The notes beneath the pieces are model-generated. The model made no database searches. It was not told the origin of the DNA and worked only from the letters and a program-made list of their open reading frames with translations. Shown piece after piece: positions 8,531 through 18,169 of a stretch of DNA of 56,618 nucleotides. This stretch comes from Labrenzia sp. DG1229 (GTDB lineage: Bacteria; Pseudomonadota; Alphaproteobacteria; Rhizobiales; Stappiaceae). The stretch is taken from positions 186,937 to 243,554 of the forward strand of contig NZ_KI928919.1 of NCBI RefSeq assembly GCF_000521215.1, in the 5' to 3' direction. Each line of letters begins with the position of its first letter. The first letter of the stretch is position 1. The position numbers were made by a program, and so were the translations under genes.

Positions 8531-10030
8531 CTACTGGCCATAGTAGTCCCAGACCAGCGTCCTTGCGAGTGTTTCGTCATTATGCCTGAGGCGCGTGGTC
8601 AAAAGCGCCTCTATGTTGGCACAGACTATGTCCTGGCATTGATCTGAGTAATCTTCAATGTCGGTCACACCGGCGTCCTTCAGGAGAATGCCCGGCAGGC
8701 CTGTCACATGGACATACTGCCAGTCCGCTCCCATTCGCACCAGAAGCGCGGGCGGGGTATGGTTGGAGGTGTCCGGGAAATGGTGGGGACACCGTTTCAT
8801 CAGCTCGCGGAAATCGAACTCCCACAACGCGGCATCGCGCCAGACAGTTGGTGTCGTACCAACCAGGAATGGGACCAGGCTTCTCCCGTCAGGAGCGTGT
8901 TCCGGGTCGATTTCCAGGACGTCAAGAAGAGTTGGAAAAACGTCTGTTGAAGAAGTGAATGAGGTAACCCGATTTCCTTTGGTTGCATAAGGTGAGCGGA
9001 TGACCAGCGGGATGTGATAGCTTTCCTTGTAGTAACCACCCTTGCCGAGCATCCAGTGGTCACCCATCATTTCAGCATGGTCCGACGTGAAGATGATCAT
9101 CGTGTTTTCGAGTGTGTCCAGGGCTGAAAAAATCCGCCCCAGTTGAGCATCCACTTCGGTGATCATTCCGTAGTAGAGCGCTCTGACCCGGGCCAGATCC
9201 CGCCTGGCAAGATCCCGTACCAGGCCCGAAGCCCCGGGAATGTGGCTTGATAGCCGCTGAACGTCCTGCAAGGCGGCAATGACAGGATGTGCTGAGGCTT
9301 CCTTTTCCGCACTTTCGGCTCCGGCAAAGTCAGGGCCTTCCTCCGGATCGTACATGGTGTTGTAGGGCGCCGGAACGGCGATCGGCGGATGTGGCCGGAG
9401 AAAGGAGACGTGTGCCATCCAGGGCCTTTCTTCTCCTTGATGTTCTTGGAGCCATGTCAGGAATGTATTCGTCAGGAATGCGGTTTGAGTCTCGTTGCGG
9501 GAATAGCGGGGCGAAGCCAGGGAAACACGCTCGTCTTCTTCCTGATTGACCTGATGTATCTTGTCGAATTCAGCCGGATCATAACCACGAGCCGCCAACC
9601 AGGAGAGCCAGGGTTTGTCGTCTTCGTGCAGGCTCTGGCGGACGGCAAACCCGGGCAGAACACCTTCATAGGTTTTCAGGGCAGGATCATTGGGATCGTG
9701 ATGCCTGGGGTCGGGTGAGGTGTCCGTATAACCGAATAGAGTTGGCGTATATCCCGCCCTTCGAGCAGCTCTGGCAATGTTGTCGAACCTGTCATCCAGT
9801 GGCGCACCGTTCCGTACGACCCGGTGGTTCATCTGGTACAGTCCGGTATAGAGCGACGCTCTTGCCGGAGAACAGGGGGCAGTGCCCGCATAATGCTGTT
9901 CAAACACTGTTGCATTTTCAGCGAATGCATCAAGGTATGGAGTCTTTACGACCGGATGTCCGACTGTTCCAAGGCTGTCTCCTCGCCACTGGTCTGCCGT
10001 GATGAGGAGAATGTTCGGGCGATTGCTCAT
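8531..10030 (-). CDS. Sulfatase / phosphonate monoester hydrolase-like enzyme
   Basis: The 499-residue protein belongs to the alkaline phosphatase superfamily. NILLITADQWRGD (residues 6-18) supplies metal ligands, and APCSPARASLYTG carries Cys53 in the C-x-P-x-R motif that is converted to formylglycine. TSDHAEMMGDHWMLGK is the second metal-binding region. The segment LFGYTDTSPDPR and the overall order resemble rhizobial phosphonate monoester hydrolases more than classic arylsulfatases, so the substrate could be a sulfate ester or a phosphate/phosphonate diester. No signal peptide is seen, which suggests a cytoplasmic enzyme. No sulfatase-maturing enzyme is encoded in the window. Confidence 0.85.
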   Translation of the reverse strand: MSNRPNILLITADQWRGDSLGTVGHPVVKTPYLDAFAENATVFEQHYAGTAPCSPARASLYTGLYQMNHRVVRNGAPLDDRFDNIARAARRAGYTPTLFGYTDTSPDPRHHDPNDPALKTYEGVLPGFAVRQSLHEDDKPWLSWLAARGYDPAEFDKIHQVNQEEDERVSLASPRYSRNETQTAFLTNTFLTWLQEHQGEERPWMAHVSFLRPHPPIAVPAPYNTMYDPEEGPDFAGAESAEKEASAHPVIAALQDVQRLSSHIPGASGLVRDLARRDLARVRALYYGMITEVDAQLGRIFSALDTLENTMIIFTSDHAEMMGDHWMLGKGGYYKESYHIPLVIRSPYATKGNRVTSFTSSTDVFPTLLDVLEIDPEHAPDGRSLVPFLVGTTPTVWRDAALWEFDFRELMKRCPHHFPDTSNHTPPALLVRMGADWQYVHVTGLPGILLKDAGVTDIEDYSDQCQDIVCANIEALLTTRLRHNDETLARTLVWDYYGQ

Positions 10031-10527
10031 TTATGCATCCAGATGATTTGGCGGCAGTTTCGCGGCAGTTGAAATCGAACAGACACATTCCGTGATCAAA
10101 TGGCAAGTCCACGATCGAGGTCTCGGGGCAGAGTTCCTGTCAGATTACAGTCAAGACCTGCGTGCCGGCGTTTGGAAGCCGGCCAGGGCGCCGTGCCGGC
10201 CACTTTCATCGCATTGAGTCGTTGTGTCGCCGATTGCGATTCGCATACGCTTCCTGTGTCGCAAAACGACACAGACGCAACCGCCCGGATCTCAGTTTTC
10301 CAGAGAGAGTTTCGATTTTGTGGGTAGATCTCGCGCGCGGGGTGTTTTCACTCGCCGGTCCTCTTTTAAACCCAGGCTTGCTCGGCTAGGCTCCGTTGCA
10401 ATCAGGTTCATCGTTTTGACATCGGCTCAGTGCGTTGAGCAGAAAGTAGGCTACTTCAGACTGTCTTCGACACTGAATTAAACGCAAACGGGACACGCGG
10501 TCCCGTCTCGGGGGAGCATTTACTGAA
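10031..10527. promoter_or_regulatory. Divergent gap before cyoA, with TTGACA and a hairpin
   Basis: This 497-base gap between the sulfatase and cyoA holds no gene I can support; its open frames are arginine-rich and lack ribosome sites. It contains TTGACA at 10416-10421 as a possible -35 element for cyoA, without a convincing -10. A small inverted repeat CGGGAC/GTCCCG with a five-base loop sits at 10489-10505, just before the cyoA ribosome site, and could affect translation or bind a regulator. Confidence 0.35.
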
Positions 10528-11448
10528 GTGACCATACCGCGCTCGATCCTCAAAAATTCCAATCATTTCTGGACGGCGGGTCTTCTGGGTATCTGCTTTC
10601 TCCTGCAAGGATGCGGTATTTCGGACGCACCGATACTCTTTCCGAAGGGACCGGTTGCACTTGCAGAGCGAAATCTGCTGTTCACCGCTTTCGCAGTAAT
10701 GATGATTGTGGCCCTTCCTGCCATTGTCCTGACGCTCTATTTCGTCTGGCGTTATCGCAGAGACGGCGGCAAGGGAGCATATACACCCGATTGGGACAGT
10801 TCCTGGAAAATCGAATCAGTTGTCTGGCTGGTTCCTGCGGCAATCATTGTTGTTCTTGGAACATTGGTCTGGCAGTCGACGCACAGGCTTGATCCATACA
10901 AGGAACTTGTGTCCGACCAACCGGTCTTCAGGGTGCAGGCCGTCGCGCTCGACTGGAAATGGCTGTTTCTTTACCCCGAACTCGGTGTGGCCAGCGTCAA
11001 TGAGCTGGCCTTTCCGGCAGATCGTCCGCTCTCGATTGAGATCACTTCCGACACTGTCATGAATTCCCTGATGATCCCGGCGCTTGGCGGGCAGATCTAC
11101 GCGATGGCGGGCATGCGCTCCGAACTCAACCTTCTCGCTGACGAACCCGGCGTCTTCATGGGGCGAAACACAATGTACTCAGGCGACGGTTTTGCGGATC
11201 AACATTTCAAGGCGCACGCCTTGAGCGGAGACGGATTTTCCAGCTGGAAGGACAAGGTCGCCGAAGAAACAGCGAAGCTTGATGCAGAAACCTATCTGCA
11301 GCTTCACAAACAGAGCACTGCCAATCCCGTGACCTACTATTCCGCTTACGAGACAGATCTCTTCAATCTGATCCTGCGCAAGTATTCACCGATCGTCGGT
11401 CCATATGAAAGCAAGGCGGCTGAACTTATCTGCAGGGGGGCTGCGTGA
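10528..11448 (+). CDS. cyoA: Cytochrome bo3 ubiquinol oxidase subunit II
   Basis: The 306-residue subunit starts with a lipoprotein signal whose lipobox LLQGC places the acylated cysteine at residue 29, as in CyoA. Two membrane helices follow (about 48-70 and 90-110), then a cupredoxin-like periplasmic domain that lacks the CuA ligands, as expected for a quinol rather than cytochrome c oxidase. The start is GTG at 10528 with GGGGAG upstream; no ATG fits. It overlaps cyoB and opens the cyoABCD operon. The assembly gene cyoE is not adjacent. Confidence 0.92.
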   Translation: MTIPRSILKNSNHFWTAGLLGICFLLQGCGISDAPILFPKGPVALAERNLLFTAFAVMMIVALPAIVLTLYFVWRYRRDGGKGAYTPDWDSSWKIESVVWLVPAAIIVVLGTLVWQSTHRLDPYKELVSDQPVFRVQAVALDWKWLFLYPELGVASVNELAFPADRPLSIEITSDTVMNSLMIPALGGQIYAMAGMRSELNLLADEPGVFMGRNTMYSGDGFADQHFKAHALSGDGFSSWKDKVAEETAKLDAETYLQLHKQSTANPVTYYSAYETDLFNLILRKYSPIVGPYESKAAELICRGAA

Positions 11449-13487
11449 TGCTGGGACGCCTGACAATCGAAGCCATTCCGCTCTATTCCTGGGTTGCCAT
11501 GGGTGGCGCCGCGGTTACAGTTTGCGGCGGGCTCGCGGTTTTTCTGCTGATTACCTATCTGCGTGCATGGAAGGTGCTCTGGACGGATTGGCTGACGAGC
11601 GTCGACCACAAGAAGATCGGCATCATGTATGTCGTGCTGGCGCTTGTGATGCTCGTCCGCGGATTCGTCGATGCCCTGATGATGCGCGCCCAGCAGGCGA
11701 TTGCGCTCAACAGCGAAGGCTATCTTCCGCCGGAGCATTTCGAGCAGATCTTTTCCTCGCATGGCACGATCATGATCTTTTTCGTTGCAATGCCCTTCCT
11801 GACCGGTCTGATCAATATCATCGTGCCGCAACAGATAGGTGCGCGAGACGTTGCCTTTCCTTTCCTGAACTCCGTCAGTCTCTGGCTGACGGCCGCCGGG
11901 GCGGGGCTGGTCCTTGTTTCGCTGGTAGTCGGCAAATTCTCCACGGCCGGCTGGACAGGTTATCCTCCTTATTCCGGCGTCGAGTTCAGTCCTGGTGTCG
12001 GTGTCGACTACTGGCTTTGGGCGTTGATTGTGAGCGGTGTGGGAAGCACGGCGTCGGGGATCAATTTCATTGTAACCATCGTCAAGAACCGTTGCCCGGG
12101 GATGACCTACATGCGTATGCCGCTGTTCACATGGACGGCGCTTTGCATTTCGGTCCTGATCGCGTTCGCCTTTCCGGCGTTGACCGTCGTCGCGGCGCAA
12201 CTCACGCTGGACCGCACACTCGGCTTCCATTTCTTCACAAACGGCGATGGCGGCAACATGATGCTGTTTGCCAATCTGATCTGGATCTGGGGACACCCGG
12301 AGGTCTATATCCTGATCCTTCCGGCCTTCGGCATCTTTTCAGAAGTGGTCGCAACGTTTTCGCGCAAACGCCTGTTTGGCTATAAGTCGCTGGTTTACGC
12401 GACAGCGTGCATTGCAATCCTTTCCTTCACTGTCTGGCTGCACCATTTCTTCACCATGGGATCATCGGCAAACGTAAATGCCGTGTTTGGCATCGCGACG
12501 ATGATCATAGCCGTGCCGACCGGGGTGAAGATCTTCGACTGGATGTTCACCATGTACCGCGGGCGGATCGAGTTTCACCCGTCCATGGTCTACACCATCG
12601 GCTTCATGGTGACGTTTGTCATCGGCGGGGTAACGGGCGTATTGCTTGCCCTGCCTCCGGCCGACTACCTGATGCACAACTCCACTTTCCTGGTTGCCCA
12701 TTTTCACAACATGCTGATTCCAGGAGCGCTTTTCGGCTATTTCGCCGGGTTGAACTACTGGTTTCCCAAGGCATTCGGGTTCAAGCTGGATGCGAAGTGG
12801 GGTATCCGCTCGTTCTGGTTCTGGTTCATCGGTTTTTATCTCGCATTCATGCCGCTTTATGTCCTTGGCTTCATGGGAATGAGCCGGCGCATGGAGCACT
12901 ATGCGGATCCGAACTGGCAGCCTTATCTGATCGTTGCCGCGCTGGGTGCGCTCTGTATCCTTTGCGGGATCATCTGCATTGCCGTCCAGCTCTATGTTTC
13001 GGCCAAAAACTGGGGCTCTGCACGAGACGTGACCGGAGACCCATGGAACGGCCGCACACTGGACTGGGCCACCTCTTCGCCGCCGGCACCATATAATTTC
13101 GCGGTTCTGCCCGAGGTCCGGGATGTCGATGCCTTTCATGACATGAAAATTCACGGAACCGCCTACCGGCCGCCTGCGCATTACGAAGACATTGTCATGC
13201 CGCGGAAGAGCGGCCTTGGACCGATAATCGGTGCCGTGGCCTTCGTGCTCGGGTTTGCTTTCGTATGGTACATATGGTGGCTGGTGGCGCTTTCACTCGT
13301 TCTTATTCTGATCTGTATCGGTATCAGGGCCTGTGACGATGATACTGATTTCGTGATGCCGGCGGCCGAAGTGGCCAGGATCGAAGCGGCGCACCTCGCC
13401 CAGATAACTCCAGTGGACATGCACGACATGCGGGATTTCGAACCGCGCGGGGCTGCCTCCGGCACACCATTGGCGGGGAGGGCGTAA
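11448..13487 (+). CDS. cyoB: Cytochrome bo3 ubiquinol oxidase subunit I
   Basis: The 679-residue protein is the catalytic heme-copper subunit. I see the low-spin heme His near residue 105 (SSHGTIM), the WGHPEVY motif near 282 that holds CuB ligand His and the cross-linked Tyr, the CuB pair WLHHFF near 331, and the heme ligands in AHFHNML near 418-420. It reduces oxygen to water using quinol and pumps protons across the inner membrane. Its ATG shares one base with the cyoA stop codon. Fifteen or so membrane helices fit the family. Confidence 0.95.
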   Translation: MLGRLTIEAIPLYSWVAMGGAAVTVCGGLAVFLLITYLRAWKVLWTDWLTSVDHKKIGIMYVVLALVMLVRGFVDALMMRAQQAIALNSEGYLPPEHFEQIFSSHGTIMIFFVAMPFLTGLINIIVPQQIGARDVAFPFLNSVSLWLTAAGAGLVLVSLVVGKFSTAGWTGYPPYSGVEFSPGVGVDYWLWALIVSGVGSTASGINFIVTIVKNRCPGMTYMRMPLFTWTALCISVLIAFAFPALTVVAAQLTLDRTLGFHFFTNGDGGNMMLFANLIWIWGHPEVYILILPAFGIFSEVVATFSRKRLFGYKSLVYATACIAILSFTVWLHHFFTMGSSANVNAVFGIATMIIAVPTGVKIFDWMFTMYRGRIEFHPSMVYTIGFMVTFVIGGVTGVLLALPPADYLMHNSTFLVAHFHNMLIPGALFGYFAGLNYWFPKAFGFKLDAKWGIRSFWFWFIGFYLAFMPLYVLGFMGMSRRMEHYADPNWQPYLIVAALGALCILCGIICIAVQLYVSAKNWGSARDVTGDPWNGRTLDWATSSPPAPYNFAVLPEVRDVDAFHDMKIHGTAYRPPAHYEDIVMPRKSGLGPIIGAVAFVLGFAFVWYIWWLVALSLVLILICIGIRACDDDTDFVMPAAEVARIEAAHLAQITPVDMHDMRDFEPRGAASGTPLAGRA

Positions 13488-14092
13488 TGTCAGATACGGC
13501 CATGAACGAAGACCTCCTCGAACACGAGGAAAGAAAATCACTGGAATCGCGAGAATTCGGGTTCTGGGTCTACCTGATGACCGATGCGATAATCTTTGCG
13601 CTTCTGTTTGCTTCCTACGTCGTGCTTTCCAAGAACTCTGCTGCAGGACCAACGTCAAAGGACGTGTTCGATCTCAGTCATACCGCCGGCGAGACCGCGT
13701 TATTGCTGTTTTCAAGCCTGACCTTCGGCCTTGCGACGATTGCCATGTCGCTGGGACGGTCGGGCCGGGTGGTGCAATGGCTCATCGTGACCCTGGTACT
13801 CGGTCTTGGTTTCCTGGCTATGGAGATGATCGAATTCAGTGGAATGATCGGACAGGGTGCGGGACCGGAAACGAGTGGTTTCCTTTCGGCATTCTTCACG
13901 CTTGTCGGGACACATGGGCTTCATGTGGCTTTCGGGGTAATCGGGATCTGCGTCATGATCGGCCAGGTTCTTGCCAAGGGACTGACGATACCGGTTAGGT
14001 CCCGGCTCTTCAGACTGGGCCTGTTCTGGCACTTTCTCGATATTGTCTGGATCGGGATCTTCTCGGTCGTGTACTTGCCGGGCGTGATGTAG
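13487..14092 (+). CDS. cyoC: Cytochrome bo3 ubiquinol oxidase subunit III
   Basis: The 201-residue protein has five hydrophobic helices and the family features EFGFWVYLMTDAIIFALLF near residue 23 and GTHGLHVAFG in the middle. Subunit III stabilises the oxidase and its proton uptake side. The ATG overlaps the last base of the cyoB stop (TAATG), so translation is coupled. Length equals that of known CyoC. Confidence 0.92.
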   Translation: MSDTAMNEDLLEHEERKSLESREFGFWVYLMTDAIIFALLFASYVVLSKNSAAGPTSKDVFDLSHTAGETALLLFSSLTFGLATIAMSLGRSGRVVQWLIVTLVLGLGFLAMEMIEFSGMIGQGAGPETSGFLSAFFTLVGTHGLHVAFGVIGICVMIGQVLAKGLTIPVRSRLFRLGLFWHFLDIVWIGIFSVVYLPGVM

Positions 14093-14101
14093 GAGCGCAC
14101 C

Positions 14102-14407
14102 ATGGATCATTCAGCCGAACGCACTCTTTCAACCTACCTTACCGGTTTTGTGCTCGCTGTCGTTTTGACTGCGATCCCATTCGCGCTTGTCTGGGGCGGG
14201 CTGCTGACCGGGCCTGCGGTCTACTATGTCATCGCGGTGGCAGCCGTGCTGCAGGTCGTGGTGCATCTCGTTTTCTTTCTGCACCTTAACCTCAGGTCGA
14301 CACCTGCTGAAAATCTCTTCTTCCTCGGTTTTGCTGCTGTTCTGATCTTCATCATGGTCGGCGGCAGTCTGTGGATCATGATGGATCTGCATCACCGCAT
14401 GATGTGA
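14102..14407 (+). CDS. cyoD: Cytochrome bo3 ubiquinol oxidase subunit IV
   Basis: The 101-residue protein has three membrane helices and the HLVFFLHLNL segment typical of CyoD. It is a small accessory subunit that helps assembly of the CuB site. It starts nine bases after cyoC, with GGAGC as ribosome site, and closes the cyoABCD set. After the stop there is no strong terminator before the alcohol dehydrogenase gene. Confidence 0.9.
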   Translation: MDHSAERTLSTYLTGFVLAVVLTAIPFALVWGGLLTGPAVYYVIAVAAVLQVVVHLVFFLHLNLRSTPAENLFFLGFAAVLIFIMVGGSLWIMMDLHHRMM

Positions 14408-14529
14408 CCATCATCGGGAAGAAGATGTAGCATTGCCCGATTGCGCTTAAAAATTGCGTTGGGTCAATGACGGTGACGGCTTTTCATGCGAAATTGACCC
14501 CTGTCTTGAACCAGGCAAAGGGGACACTC

Positions 14530-15546
14530 ATGTCGACAATGCAAGCCGCTGTGGTCCGTGAATTCGGAGCGCCGCTCGATCTTTGCGAAGTTGAAAAGCC
14601 TGAGGTTGCAAACGGCAAGATCGTCGTCAAGATGGTCGCCTCAGGCGTCTGCCACACCGATCTTCACGCCGCCGGTGGCGACTGGCCCGTGAAACCAAGT
14701 CCTCCTTTCATTCCCGGACATGAAGGCGTGGGGTATGTTGCCGACGTGGGAACTGGCGTCACATCCGTCAAAGAGGGCGATCGCGTTGGTGTTCCCTGGC
14801 TGCACTCGGCCTGCGGACACTGCAAGCATTGCACCGGTGGCTGGGAGACACTCTGCACCGATCAGCAAAATACCGGCTACAGCGTGAATGGTGGTTTCGC
14901 GGACTATGTCTTGGCAGATCCGGACTATGTCGGACACATTCCGGACGGGCTGGAGTTTGCGCCGGCAGCACCCGTTCTTTGTGCTGGCGTCACCGTCTAC
15001 AAGGGATTGAAGGAAACGGACACCCGTCCCGGACAAACCGTTGTTGTTTCCGGTATCGGCGGGCTGGGACACATGGCGGTCCAATACGCAAAAGCGATGG
15101 GGCTGCATGTTATCGCGGTCGATATCGCCGAAGACAAGCTCACGCTTGCCAGGTCCCTTGGAGCCGACATGACCATAAACGCGCTGGAGACCGACCCGGT
15201 TGCGGAAGTGCAGGCCGGTGGTGGCGCAGAAGGCGTCCTGGTGACGGCGGTCGCAGGGAAGTCTTTCGAACAGGGTGTCGGGATGCTGGCACGCGGTGGC
15301 ACCATGAGCCTTGTCGGCTTGCCGCCCGAGGACTTTCCGCTCTCCATTTTCGACACTGTACTGAACCGCAAAACGATCCGTGGATCGATCGTAGGTACGC
15401 GTCTTGACCTGGCTGAATCCCTGCAGTTTGCCGCGGAAGGCAAGGTCAGTGCACACTATTCGGAAGAGACGCTTTCCGACGTCAACAGCATTTTTGATCG
15501 CATGAAGGCCGGGAAAATCGACGGCAGGATCGTCATGGCGATCTGA
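14530..15546 (+). CDS. adhP: Zinc-dependent alcohol dehydrogenase (AdhP type)
   Basis: The 338-residue protein is a medium-chain dehydrogenase. Catalytic zinc ligands appear as Cys41 (GVCHTDLH) and His64-Glu65 (GHEGVG); the four-cysteine structural zinc loop is CGHCKHCTGGWETLC. The nucleotide fold carries GIGGLGHMAVQYAK and an acidic residue (AVDIAED) that favours NAD. It oxidises primary alcohols such as ethanol or propanol to aldehydes in the cytosol. ATG 14530 has AAAGGGG upstream. Placement after cyoABCD could couple alcohol oxidation to the oxidase through NADH, but that is inference. Confidence 0.9.
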   Translation: MSTMQAAVVREFGAPLDLCEVEKPEVANGKIVVKMVASGVCHTDLHAAGGDWPVKPSPPFIPGHEGVGYVADVGTGVTSVKEGDRVGVPWLHSACGHCKHCTGGWETLCTDQQNTGYSVNGGFADYVLADPDYVGHIPDGLEFAPAAPVLCAGVTVYKGLKETDTRPGQTVVVSGIGGLGHMAVQYAKAMGLHVIAVDIAEDKLTLARSLGADMTINALETDPVAEVQAGGGAEGVLVTAVAGKSFEQGVGMLARGGTMSLVGLPPEDFPLSIFDTVLNRKTIRGSIVGTRLDLAESLQFAAEGKVSAHYSEETLSDVNSIFDRMKAGKIDGRIVMAI

Positions 15547-15561
15547 CGATGCGTATCCTTG

Positions 15562-15595
15562 GTGGCCAGCAGCTTTTCGGAGTGCCGCTGGCCAC
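15562..15595. terminator. Hairpin between convergent genes
   Basis: A nine-base stem GTGGCCAGC/GCTGGCCAC with a 16-base loop lies between the convergent adhP and mscL genes, 16 bases after the first stop and 17 before the second. There is no T run on either side, so termination would not be the classic intrinsic kind. Confidence 0.5.
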
Positions 15596-15612
15596 GTGAG
15601 GAAAGCCGGGTG

Positions 15613-16047
15613 TCAGGCTTTTGCTTTCAAGGCGTCACGAATTTCTGCAAGAAGTTCTTCTGCCGTTGGCCCCTTGGGTTCTTCGGGCGCGGGCTCTTCT
15701 GGTGGCGTAGCAGCATCCTTGATCCTGTTGACTGACTTGACCAGCATGAAAACCACCCAGGCAATGATCAGGAAATTGATGACCGCCATGATGAAAGCAC
15801 CATAGGCGAACACCGACGCACCGGCTTCACGGGCGGCCTCGAGCGAAGCGCCTTCCGGAACGTCGCCGGCAAGGACGGCGTAGTTATTGGTAAAATCCAC
15901 GCCGCCTGACACCAGACCGATTATCGGATTGATCAGGTCTCCAACAAGCGATGTCACGATCGCTGTGAATGCCGCTCCGATAATGATACCGACGGCCATA
16001 TCCATGACATTGCCCTTGGCGATGAAATCTTTGAATTCATTAATCAC
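15613..16047 (-). CDS. mscL: Large-conductance mechanosensitive channel
   Basis: The 144-residue protein starts with [19 protein letters not shown], the conserved amphipathic N terminus and pore helix of MscL, has the second helix [19 protein letters not shown], and a charged C-terminal bundle ([20 protein letters not shown]). It opens under membrane tension to release solutes on osmotic downshock. The start is GTG at 16047 with an excellent GGGAGG ribosome site; an ATG eight codons upstream would precede that site and is wrong for the family. Confidence 0.95.
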   Translation of the reverse strand: MINEFKDFIAKGNVMDMAVGIIIGAAFTAIVTSLVGDLINPIIGLVSGGVDFTNNYAVLAGDVPEGASLEAAREAGASVFAYGAFIMAVINFLIIAWVVFMLVKSVNRIKDAATPPEEPAPEEPKGPTAEELLAEIRDALKAKA

Positions 16048-16287
16048 GCTTCCCTCCCAGTTTTTGCACAAGGCAGCAAGTTCCAGTCCAACTTGCGAAG
16101 GATGGAGCCTACAAAAAATGTTTGCGTCTGTGGATTTTTTTTACAGCAGACCGGACATTCTGCACTGGTCTGCAGTCGACCGGAAAGTTGTTCCCTGTTT
16201 CCCGCCCACGCGATCTGAAACAGGATGCGGAACAGACACTCTGGAGACGGCTGTGCGCAAGGTCTGCAGTCATGCCGCAGACCCGTT

Positions 16288-17146
16288 TCAATTTTGGACA
16301 GCACTCCTGAGAGCTGCAGACAACGCAATGATGGCATCATTCGGTCTGCCGTCACGCACTCTCGTGTGAAGGACAATCGGCAGGGAAGGCAGTTCCGGCA
16401 GGTCGAGTTTTGAACCGACCTCGATGGCTCCCAATGGCAACATGCGCCTGGCCAGGGCAGCCACGCCCAATCCGGCCGTGACGGCAGCCGATACCGCGGT
16501 GACACCGCCGCCGGAAAAAACTTCCTTCCAGGCAATCCCTGCCTCATCAAGGAGGTTGCCGGCCATGATACGCACACCGCAAGGTTCCGGCATGGTTGCC
16601 ACCGGCAACGGCTCATTGGCGTAATGCTGCCAGCCCTGTGCCGCGTACCAACCAAACTTCTCCTCCGCAAGAAACCTAGCCGTCGCTTCGCCCCTCGTTC
16701 AGCCGTACGATCACCGTATCGAGTTCGTACCGGTCATAGCATTTCAACAACTCGCCGGACGAGCCGATCCGGATCTCGATGAGAAGATGACGATCCTGCG
16801 CGTTCATGCGGGAGATCAACAAAGGTAGTTCAGGGCCCGCGACATGATCGCTTATCCCGATCGTTACGCGTTGCCGCGAACCGGTCAGGGCAGCCAGGGC
16901 GCTGTCGTGTTTCTTCAGCAGCTCGCGGGCATGCTCCAGAAACGTTGCGCCCTGTGCCGACAGGTGCACATATCTCGGTGTCCTCTCGATCAGCTTGCAA
17001 CCGAGGCGTTCCTCCAGTCGTTTCAGTTTCAGGCTGACAGTCGACTGGGTTGCACTGGTTGCTTCTGCTGCGCGCGTGAAGCTGCCGAGCTCGGCAATTC
17101 GGACAAAGGTCCTGACTGCATCAAGATCGAGTGGGCGATCGTTCAT
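16288..17146 (-). pseudogene. LysR-type regulator broken by a frameshift
   Basis: Frame one (start ATG 17146) gives a good LysR helix-turn-helix (LGSFTRAAEATSATQSTVSLKLKRL split over residues 17-41) and the first half of the ligand domain, ending at a TAG after RLNEGRSDG near 16676. The other half continues in a different frame from FLAEEKFGWYAAQ to AALRSAVQN, stop at 16288. Removing one base near 16679 restores one continuous protein of about 285 residues. This is either a real inactivating insertion or a sequencing error. The gene diverges from the tautomerase gene, the usual target arrangement for LysR proteins. Confidence 0.8.
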
Positions 17147-17240
17147 TTAGTTTCTCAATTTTTGATATCGTTTTTCATTGTATATCTTAATGTAAGCGAT
17201 CTCTCTAGGGTGAAACCGACAATTCGGAAAGGATCCCAGA
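17147..17240. promoter_or_regulatory. Divergent LysR/tautomerase promoter region
   Basis: The 94-base AT-rich gap contains runs such as GATATCGTTTTTCATTGTAT and TATATCTTAATG, which could hold both promoters and a T-N11-A site for a LysR protein. No single operator can be assigned with confidence. Confidence 0.3.
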
Positions 17241-17621
17241 ATGCCACTCGTTCATGTTTCACTCAGAACCGGAAAATCAGAAGCATACCGGCAAGCTATT
17301 TTCGATGGCGTCTACCGTGCGATGAACGAAGAATTCAACGTGCCTGAAGACGACCAGTTCATGACAATCACCGAGCACACAGCAGCCAATTTCCGCTACG
17401 GCGCGTCCTATCTCGATATTGCCCGAAGCGACGATCTTGTCTTCATCCAGATCACTGCGAACAACACGCGAACTACCGAACAGAAAAAAGCGCTCTTTCG
17501 GCGTATCGCCGACCTGCTCGGCAACAATCCGGAAATCCGACGTGAGGATGTTTTTGTCAGCCTGGTAGAAGTTGACAAGGTGAACTGGTCACTCGGCAAC
17601 GGTATTGCCCAATATGCATGA
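17241..17621 (+). CDS. Tautomerase superfamily protein
   Basis: The 126-residue protein starts Met-Pro-Leu-Val-His-Val, so removal of Met exposes the catalytic Pro1 of the tautomerase superfamily. Its length, and the IQITANNTRTTEQKKALF and VFVSLVEVDKVNWSLGNG segments, fit the malonate semialdehyde decarboxylase / cis-CaaD-like branch with two fused beta-alpha-beta units rather than the 62-residue 4-oxalocrotonate type. Substrate unknown. It diverges from a damaged LysR gene, so its control may be lost or altered. Confidence 0.85.
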   Translation: MPLVHVSLRTGKSEAYRQAIFDGVYRAMNEEFNVPEDDQFMTITEHTAANFRYGASYLDIARSDDLVFIQITANNTRTTEQKKALFRRIADLLGNNPEIRREDVFVSLVEVDKVNWSLGNGIAQYA

Positions 17622-17771
17622 CTTCATCCGTACCAGGTCATCATGAAGATGACCGGCTACCCGGCCTACGAGGAATAAGCGGCAGACCCGTCGATTTTTC
17701 CGGAGCATGAACAAGAGTTTTTCACAATCACTTGTCAGCATCGCGGTTGTTCAACCCGAAGGAGAATCCAG

Positions 17772-18041
17772 ATGCGTGTGCTCACCGGTTTCAAAGGTCT
17801 GCTGCTTTTTTCTTTTGTCGCGTTGGGGCTTTCCGCCCACAGCGCCTCAGCCACCTGTGCCGAGGATATCAGCAAGGTGGAATACGCAATCGATCATGCA
17901 AAGCGTACCGGAATAGACATCACGGTTGCGGAAAAGATGCGCGCTTTGCTGGAAGATGCCAACAAGGAACGTAAATCCGGCAACGAACAGAAATGCCAGG
18001 AGCTGATCGATCAGGCAAAATACATCGGCAATGTCGAATGA
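17772..18041 (+). CDS. Small exported protein of unknown function
   Basis: The 89-residue protein has a signal peptide (residues 1-27, ending SASA) and a mature part of about 60 residues with two cysteines (TCAEDIS, QKCQELI) that can form a disulphide joining two helices. The helical stretch VAEKMRALLEDANKERKSGNEQKC suggests a coiled coil or helical hairpin; it resembles small periplasmic proteins of Rhizobiales with no assigned role. A ribosome site GAAGGAG precedes the ATG. Confidence 0.75.
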   Translation: MRVLTGFKGLLLFSFVALGLSAHSASATCAEDISKVEYAIDHAKRTGIDITVAEKMRALLEDANKERKSGNEQKCQELIDQAKYIGNVE

Positions 18042-18169
18042 ACTGACGCGGCGTGGTCCCGATGGCGCTGAATAAGCAAATCGAATAGCGACCTGAAGCG
18101 AAAATATCGATAAAAATATTGAAACAAGATAAATATCGTCTATTCTGATCACAAAATCGGGAGGACACG
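18042..18169. promoter_or_regulatory. AT-rich promoter region of the TRAP operon
   Basis: The gap has repeated ATATCG/CGATA elements (AAAATATCGATAAAAATATT at about 18100-18120 and AAATATCGTC at about 18130-18141) ahead of the TAXI gene. They may be operator sites, but no regulator is next to the operon. Confidence 0.3.

Noticed and set aside
11346..12296. Leftward 316-residue frame through cyoB
   Set aside because: Antisense to the well conserved cytochrome bo3 subunit I; charged, low-complexity composition and no family features.
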